Positions 7,583 through 10,954 of a stretch of DNA of 10,954 nucleotides are shown here, one piece after another (the first letter of the stretch is position 1; every line of letters begins with the position of its first letter). Origin of the DNA: Scenedesmus sp. ARA3 (taxonomy: Eukaryota; Chlorophyta; Chlorophyceae; Sphaeropleales; Scenedesmaceae); the NCBI GenBank assembly GCA_004335835.1, contig RWJK01001150.1, positions 1-10,954 of the forward strand, written 5' to 3'. Both the position numbers and the translations under genes were made by a program. The notes beneath the pieces are model-generated. The model saw only the letters and a program-made list of their open reading frames with translations. It made no database searches and was not told the DNA's origin.

Positions 7583-7705
7583 CTACTTCTCGCTCCCACT
7601 CTTGCCCTTGGTGGCTGCCGTTGCAGCAGCAGCGCCCACGCTGGTTGCTGCCTCGCTGACTGATGCTGCTGCTTTGTTGATGAACACGACCAGGGCTTGA
7701 AGCGG
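7583..7705 (-). repeat. Second downstream echo of gene 2 exon D, 3' part with stop
   Basis: Begins after an AG (ggcggcag, ending 7706) and reads QALVVFINKAAASVSEAATS, VGAAAATAATKGKSGSEK, TAG. It matches AKALLNKAAASVSEAATSVG and the KGKTGNEK tail of the true exon, with a short insertion (VVFI). It is open and has an acceptor-like start, so it could act as an alternative last exon. Confidence 0.85.
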
Positions 7706-7915
7706 CTGCCGCCCACCGCAGGAGGCATCACTGTGTTACTTGTGACAGACAGTATGCTGCAGCACTGCACACACTCATACACCAGCATGAACTTGGGGCG
7801 CGGGGCTGATGGCGTTGATGCTATGGCTTGATGGGTAACGTGATGATCATGACCAGCTTGAGCCAGTACTGCCCGGGTGCTGCACAGAACCCAACCACAT
7901 GGTGCAGCTGCAGTG

Positions 7916-7965
7916 CTACTTCTCGGCCTTGCCCTTGGTGGCTGCCGCTGCAGCAGCAGCACCAA
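7916..7965 (-). repeat. First downstream echo of gene 2 exon D, 3' end with stop
   Basis: Reads GAAAAAATKGKAEK then TAG at 7918-7916, a shorter version of the KGKTGNEK end. Homology begins within the Ala run. Confidence 0.85.
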
Positions 7966-8083
7966 CAAGACATGTCCTGCTGACCCTATGCAGCAGCATT
8001 GCAAACCTACAGCAGAACTGCTGCTGCTGCAGCACTGCAGCACATGCAGCAGCGCTTCAACAATGTTGCTGCACAGGATGCAG

Positions 8084-8254
8084 CTACTTTTCGTTCCCAG
8101 TCTTGCCCTTGGTGGCTGCCGCTGCAGCAGCAGCTCCCACGCTGGTTGCTGCCTCGCTGACTGATGCTGCTGCCTTGTTCAGCAGGGCTTTAGCCTGGCT
8201 GAAGCCGCCCTTAAACCCTGCTGACACATTGCCGGTGAAGTTCTGCACTGGGGC
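8084..8254 (-). CDS. Gene 2, terminal exon D (C-terminus KGKTGNEK, stop TAG)
   Basis: 171 nt from acceptor ctgcag (ending 8255) to TAG at 8086-8084. It encodes APVQNFTGNVSAGFKGGFSQ, AKALLNKAAASVSEAATSVG, an Ala run and TKGKTGNEK. Phase 0 matches exon C. Two echoes of its 5' part lie upstream. Two echoes of its 3' part, each with its own in-frame TAG, lie downstream in what would be the 3' UTR, so the natural C-terminus could vary. I saw no TGTAA-type algal polyadenylation signal on the minus strand between here and 6600. Confidence 0.75.
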   Translation of the reverse strand, partial: APVQNFTGNVSAGFKGGFSQAKALLNKAAASVSEAATSVGAAAAAAATKGKTGNEK

Positions 8255-10327
8255 CTGCAGCAGCAGCAGCGGCGGCAGCAGCAGCAGCAGCAGCAGCAGC
8301 AATAATCAGGGCTTTAGCCTGGCTGAAGCCGCCCTTGAACCCTGCTGACACGTTGCCAGTGAAGTTCTGCACGGGAGCCTGCAGCAGCAGCAGCAGCATC
8401 GGCAGCAGAAACAAGTAGGTTTCAGCTTGGTCAAAGCCGCCCTTAAACCCTGCTGACACATTGCCAGTGTTCTAAACAGGGGCCTCCAGCAGCAGCAGCA
8501 GCAGCGGCATCAGCAGGCACAGCAGCAGCAGCAGCAGCAAGGGCAGCAGCAGGAGGCAGCAGCATACAAGCGTGTTGGGGGGTGTGCTGGCTGGCCCGTC
8601 ACTGCCCAACAACCCACCAACCGCCGTACACATGCACCCTCCCACCTGCAAGTTTAATAGGACCCTACACCAAAACAACATAACACAACCTTATGCCCCG
8701 TTCACTAAACCTTCAACCCACCTGCACGCTTGTAACAACGCCTTCGAAGAACTCTGCCACACTCTGCCCTCCACGTGGAGTGCACTGAGGTGGTAGTGCT
8801 TGACCATCTGATCGCGCAATGTCTGGTTCTTGCTGAACAACCTTAAACACCCTAAAACCCTCACACATTGAACCCACCTGCACGCTGGTCACAACACCTT
8901 CGAAGAACTCGGCGACCTTCTGCCCTGCGCTCAGGTGGTAGTGCTTGTCCAGGGCTCGGTGCAACGCAGCCAGCTGCCGCTCATCTGCGGTGCGCCCTGG
9001 GACGTGCACCTGCATGGCAAAAAGTACACAGCATTCCACAATCTTTGGGATCTTTGACAGCAATTTTGTGTGTGCTGCGAGCAAGGAGCACCACTATCTA
9101 CTGGCAGCTGCCAGCCTCTCTTATCCCAATACACCCTGCAACCAAAACCTGAAGCCCTGAAGCGTCCCATGCCACAAAACCTTCATCACACCGCTCACCA
9201 GCAGCAGCACCTGCCACTCCGCCACACCACTCCTGCCACTCCGCCCCGGCCTGTCCCCTGCCAGTCGCACCACTTCCTCTGCTAGCAGCCCCATCCTCTC
9301 AGTCACCTAAGCCCATAAATTGCCCACAGCCACTATTATAACACCAAACCGTATGGGATGGCAGCCTTCACCACACCACTCACCAGCTGGTGAGCAGCAG
9401 CGCCTGCCACTCTGCCACACTGAAGCCCCCAGGCCTGTCACGCGCCAGCTTGATAACTTCCTCCGCTGCCAGCCCCACCGCTTTCTATAAAACAACCTAA
9501 GCCCATTTCTTTCCCAACAGCGACCAAACCCCAGACTATATAATTACAGGGATTTTGCAGCTCCTGCTCACCAGCAGCAGTGCCTGCCACTCCGCCACGC
9601 TGAACCGCCCTGGGCGATCGCCAGCCAGCCTGACAACCTCCTCCGCTGGTAGCCCCACAAGCGTGTAGTACTGCTTGGCGCGGTCATACGCCCTTGACAC
9701 TTCAGCAGCACCGCCTGCGGCAGACCAGGATACATATGCAAGGGTTGTGAACCACACCGCGCTTTGAAAGAGCAGCTGGCAGCCCTATTAGCGTGTAGTA
9801 CTGCTTGGCCCTGTCATACGCCCTTGAGACTTCAGCAGCACCGCATGCGGGAACAAGGATACATATGCAAGGATTGTGAAGCACATTGCGCTGTGAAGGA
9901 GCAGCTGGCAGCCCTATTAGCGTGTAGTACTGATTGGCCCTGTCATATGCACGAGATACCTCTGCAGCACCACCTGCAGGGAGAACCAGAACACAGGGAA
10001 AGAACCAGGAAAGAAAAGCCCGACTCAAGTGTGCTGTTTAGTCAGGAGCACACGAAAAAGTAATGATAGACAGCCGCTGGTGCACGTGCGATGCATGGTG
10101 TGGTTGAGGGCATATGGCGTGGTCATCAGTATCTGCCAGTGCTGCTTGACCCGCACCTGCCGATGCTGGCTTGGCTTGCATAGGGCATTGTGTACACACT
10201 GAACCCTGACGCTTGGAACACAAACCAAAACTATCAACCATTGTGTTGCAGCCCCAAACCGCACCTGCTGGTGAGGGCGAGCTGTTGGTGCCTGGCAGCA
10301 GCGCCCCTGGCCCACACAGGTGGCCCT

Positions 10328-10365
<38 letters not shown>

Positions 10366-10567
10366 GATTGTGGAAAACATCGTGGCAGGGTGGAGACAGC
10401 TTGCCAAGTGACATAACATGTGACATGATTTTCAGTAATCATGTATATCTCAGTTTGATGCTGATCACCATGTCCTAATGTTATCTTCACAATACTACTG
10501 AATCTAACGTTCCCATTACTATTATTACTATTATTACTATTATTATTATTATTATTATATTATATTA

Positions 10568-10625
<58 letters not shown>

Positions 10626-10723
10626 TCTCACCTGCAGCAGCGCCAGGCTGCGTATCATGCGCTCCACGCCCATCGCGTTCATCTCCCCAATGTCCTCCAG
10701 CACCCACATCAGGTAGCGCACAG
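8084..10723 (-). CDS. Unrecognised helical protein, C-terminal part, 5 exons, 5' end outside window
   Basis: Five exons (minus strand: 10723-10632, 10325-10265, 9714-9572, 9009-8878, 8254-8084) join in frame to 198 residues ending at a TAG. Visible segments: YLMWVLEDIGEMNAMGVERM; a Gly/Pro/Ser/Ala linker; SRAYDRAKQYYTLVGLPAEE then FSVAEWQALLL; RTADERQLAALHRALDKHYH then AEFFEGVVTSVQ; and an Ala/Ser/Lys-rich tail ending KGKTGNEK. It has no signal peptide or membrane segment in the visible part. Composition and spacing suggest amphipathic helices, and the Ala/Lys tail looks disordered. I do not recognise the family and assign no function. It is transcribed in the same direction as the phosphatase downstream, 1.6 kb from stop to start. 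Confidence 0.75.
8307..8378 (-). repeat. Echo of gene 2 exon D, 5' part with acceptor
   Basis: Starts after CTG repeats and ctgcag (ending 8379) and reads APVQNFTGNVSAGFKGGFSQ, AKAL, identical in protein to exon D. All five base differences are synonymous. It then runs into CTG repeats. Confidence 0.92.
8415..8483 (-). repeat. Older echo of gene 2 exon D, 5' part
   Basis: Reads APV, stop, NTGNVSAGFKGGFDQAE. A TAG replaces the CAG codon, three bases are missing, and the acceptor is ggag in place of gcag. Confidence 0.87.
8722..8800 (-). repeat. Echo of gene 2 exon C, 3' part with donor
   Basis: Encodes KHYHLSA, then an inserted stretch containing the 12-bp palindrome ctccacgtggag (8769-8780), then VAEFFEGVVTSVQ and donor gtgggt (8721). 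The insertion shifts the frame between the two parts. It lies 156 nt beyond the true donor. Confidence 0.87.
8878..9009 (-). CDS. Gene 2, exon C (HVPGRTADERQ ... FFEGVVTSVQ)
   Basis: 132 nt (44 codons, phase 0 at both ends) between acceptor atgcag (ending 9010) and donor gtgggt (8877). It encodes VHVPGRTADERQLAALHRAL then DKHYHLSAGQKVAEFFEG and VVTSVQ. The pattern suggests two helices. The 3' end is echoed once downstream. Confidence 0.82.
9199..9290 (-). repeat. Second downstream echo of gene 2 exon B, 3' half with donor
   Basis: Reads GLLAEEVVRLAGDRPGR, an insertion SGRSG caused by a local duplication of the tgccactccgcc stretch, then VAEWQVLLL and donor gtgagc (9198). Open throughout. Confidence 0.87.
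9379..9394. repeat. 16-bp perfect palindrome at an echo donor
   Basis: ctcaccagctggtgag equals its own reverse complement and sits where the echo of exon B should reach its donor, so a gtgag donor-like sequence faces both ways. Confidence 0.85.
9384..9475 (-). repeat. First downstream echo of gene 2 exon B, 3' half with donor
   Basis: Reads LAAEEVIKLARDRPGGFSVA, EWQALLL, then an inserted palindrome before donor gtgagt (9383). By codon, 10 differences from the true exon are synonymous and 5 change residues. Confidence 0.87.
9572..9714 (-). CDS. Gene 2, exon B (AYDRAKQYYTL ... FSVAEWQALLL)
   Basis: 143 nt between acceptor ccgcag (ending 9715) and donor gtgagc (9571), encoding GAAEVSRAYDRAKQYYTLVG, LPAEEVVRLAGDRPGR and FSVAEWQALLL. 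It is the only copy in which the 5' half (SRAYDRA) and 3' half (AEWQALLL) are continuous. Two 5'-half echoes lie upstream and two 3'-half echoes downstream. It ends in phase 0. Confidence 0.82.
9787..9846 (-). repeat. Echo of gene 2 exon B, 5' half, acceptor lost
   Basis: Reads GAAEVSRAYDRAKQYYTLIG, LPAA. The acceptor position reads gcatgc where the true exon has gcaggc, so AG is lost. Lies 132 nt before the true exon. Confidence 0.88.
9915..9974 (-). repeat. Echo of gene 2 exon B, 5' half with acceptor
   Basis: Starts after ctgcag (ending 9975) and reads GAAEVSRAYDRANQYYTLIG, LPAA. Lies 128 nt before the other 5'-half echo, with related spacer sequence. Confidence 0.88.
10265..10325 (-). 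CDS. Gene 2, small linker exon (exon A2)
   Basis: 61 nt predicted exon encoding GHLCGPGALLPGTNSSPSPA plus one base. It is proposed because exon A ends in phase 0 while exon B starts with two bases of a codon, so an exon of 3n+1 nt is needed between them. This one fits exactly. Its acceptor is (CTG)12 followed by CAG, its donor is gtgcgg, and the junction codon becomes Gly before GAAEVSRAYD. It has no family support and could be replaced by another small exon. Confidence 0.5.
10329..10364. repeat. (CAG)12, CTG on the transcribed sense, abutting exon A2 acceptor
   Basis: Twelve exact CAG units on the plus strand. In gene 2 sense it is (CTG)12 immediately followed by CAG and the proposed exon A2, where a polypyrimidine tract would normally be. 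Confidence 0.95.
10514..10624. repeat. ATT microsatellite with interruptions
   Basis: About 110 bases of ATT units with ACT and TATAT interruptions toward the left. In gene 2 sense it begins six to seven bases after the exon A donor. Confidence 0.95.
10632..10723 (-). CDS. Gene 2, first visible exon (exon A)
   Basis: 92 nt between acceptor ctgcag (ending 10724) and donor gtgaga (10631). Two bases complete a codon from an exon outside the window, then VRYLMWVLEDIGEMNAMGVE and RMIRSLALLQ. It reads as two short amphipathic helices and ends in phase 0. Its 5' third is echoed once upstream with acceptor. The donor is followed at once by a long AAT/ATT microsatellite. Confidence 0.75.
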
Positions 10724-10749
10724 CTGCAGCAGGGAGTAAAGAAGGAGGT

Positions 10750-10752
<3 letters not shown>

Positions 10753-10803
<51 letters not shown>
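10753..10803. repeat. (CAG)17 between exon A and its echo
   Basis: Seventeen exact units. It is part of a duplicated segment: the same order (half exon, cgcagctgc.gcagg, short AG-rich spacer, CAG run) repeats to the right, ending in the CAG run at 10896. Confidence 0.95.
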
Positions 10804-10804
<1 letters not shown>

Positions 10805-10834
10805 CAGTGGTCGGCAGTGAGCAACCTCTGGGAG

Positions 10835-10867
10835 TGTCCTCCAGCACCCACATCAGGTAGCGCGCAG
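10835..10867 (-). repeat. Echo of gene 2 exon A, 5' third with acceptor
   Basis: Starts after ccgcag (ending 10868) and encodes the YLMWVLED segment, 144 nt upstream of the true exon, then runs into unrelated sequence. Confidence 0.88.
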
Positions 10868-10894
10868 CTGCGGCAGGAAAATACGAGAACATCG

Positions 10895-10895
<1 letters not shown>

Positions 10896-10954
<59 letters not shown>
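10896..10954. repeat. CAG microsatellite running off the right edge
   Basis: At least 19 CAG units, cut by the window end, so its full length is unknown. Confidence 0.95.

Noticed and set aside
7324..8043. 239-codon minus-strand open frame
   Set aside because: It reads the exon D echoes in a shifted frame (LLQRQPPRAR twice). The frame matching exon D is different.
10025..10490. Minus-strand open frames of 133-150 codons across the CAG run
   Set aside because: They include poly-Cys or poly-Leu from the microsatellite. Only the 61-nt segment with splice sites and correct phase was kept.
1..10954. Transposon, tRNA or rRNA genes
   Set aside because: No transposase or reverse transcriptase motif, terminal repeat pair with target duplication, or tRNA/rRNA-like segment was found by reading.

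Overview
The window looks like nuclear DNA of a chlorophyte green alga, probably of the order Chlamydomonadales (a Haematococcus- or Dunaliella-like genome). The grounds are moderately high GC, small exons separated by introns with GT..AG ends (usually gtgag donors and ctgcag acceptors), and heavy CAG/CTG trinucleotide load both in introns and beside acceptors. The species is inference. There is no bacterial operon structure, CRISPR array or recognisable RNA gene.

Layout: everything firmly coding is on the minus strand. Gene 1 (start codon at 6448, reading left, last exon found ending at 767, then leaving the window at its 3' end) is a secreted purple acid phosphatase. Eight exons join in a consistent reading frame to 404 residues: signal peptide, Fn3-like N-terminal domain, then metallophosphatase motifs GDLG, GDVSYAD and GNHE. 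Two of these motifs are completed across introns. The C-terminal metal-binding histidine motifs are not in the window. Gene 2 (entering from the right edge, stop codon at 8084) gives five exons and 198 residues of the C-terminal part of a mostly helical protein that I do not recognise. About 1.6 kb between the two coding regions holds extra copies of the gene 2 C-terminal coding end, then a stretch of unique sequence with one weak plus-strand small-ORF candidate, then the promoter of gene 1.

The unusual feature is what fills the introns. Nearly every exon has partial copies ('echoes') of itself next to it, and their placement follows a rule. Copies of the 5' half, carrying the acceptor, lie upstream of the true exon. 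Copies of the 3' half, carrying the donor or stop codon, lie downstream. I count more than 20 such echoes in the two genes, including five tandem acceptor-plus-half-exon units at phosphatase exon 4. Some echoes have stops, frameshifts or lost splice sites, yet several differ from the true exon almost only at synonymous positions. This is the observation I consider most worth following up. It could reflect a real mode of intron growth by duplication across splice junctions, exchange with diverged functional paralogues, or an assembly that laid haplotypes or paralogues in series.

The left 620 bases (apparently still inside the phosphatase gene) hold related 39-bp and 23-bp minisatellites. The right 450 bases hold ATT and CAG microsatellites around the first visible exon of gene 2.
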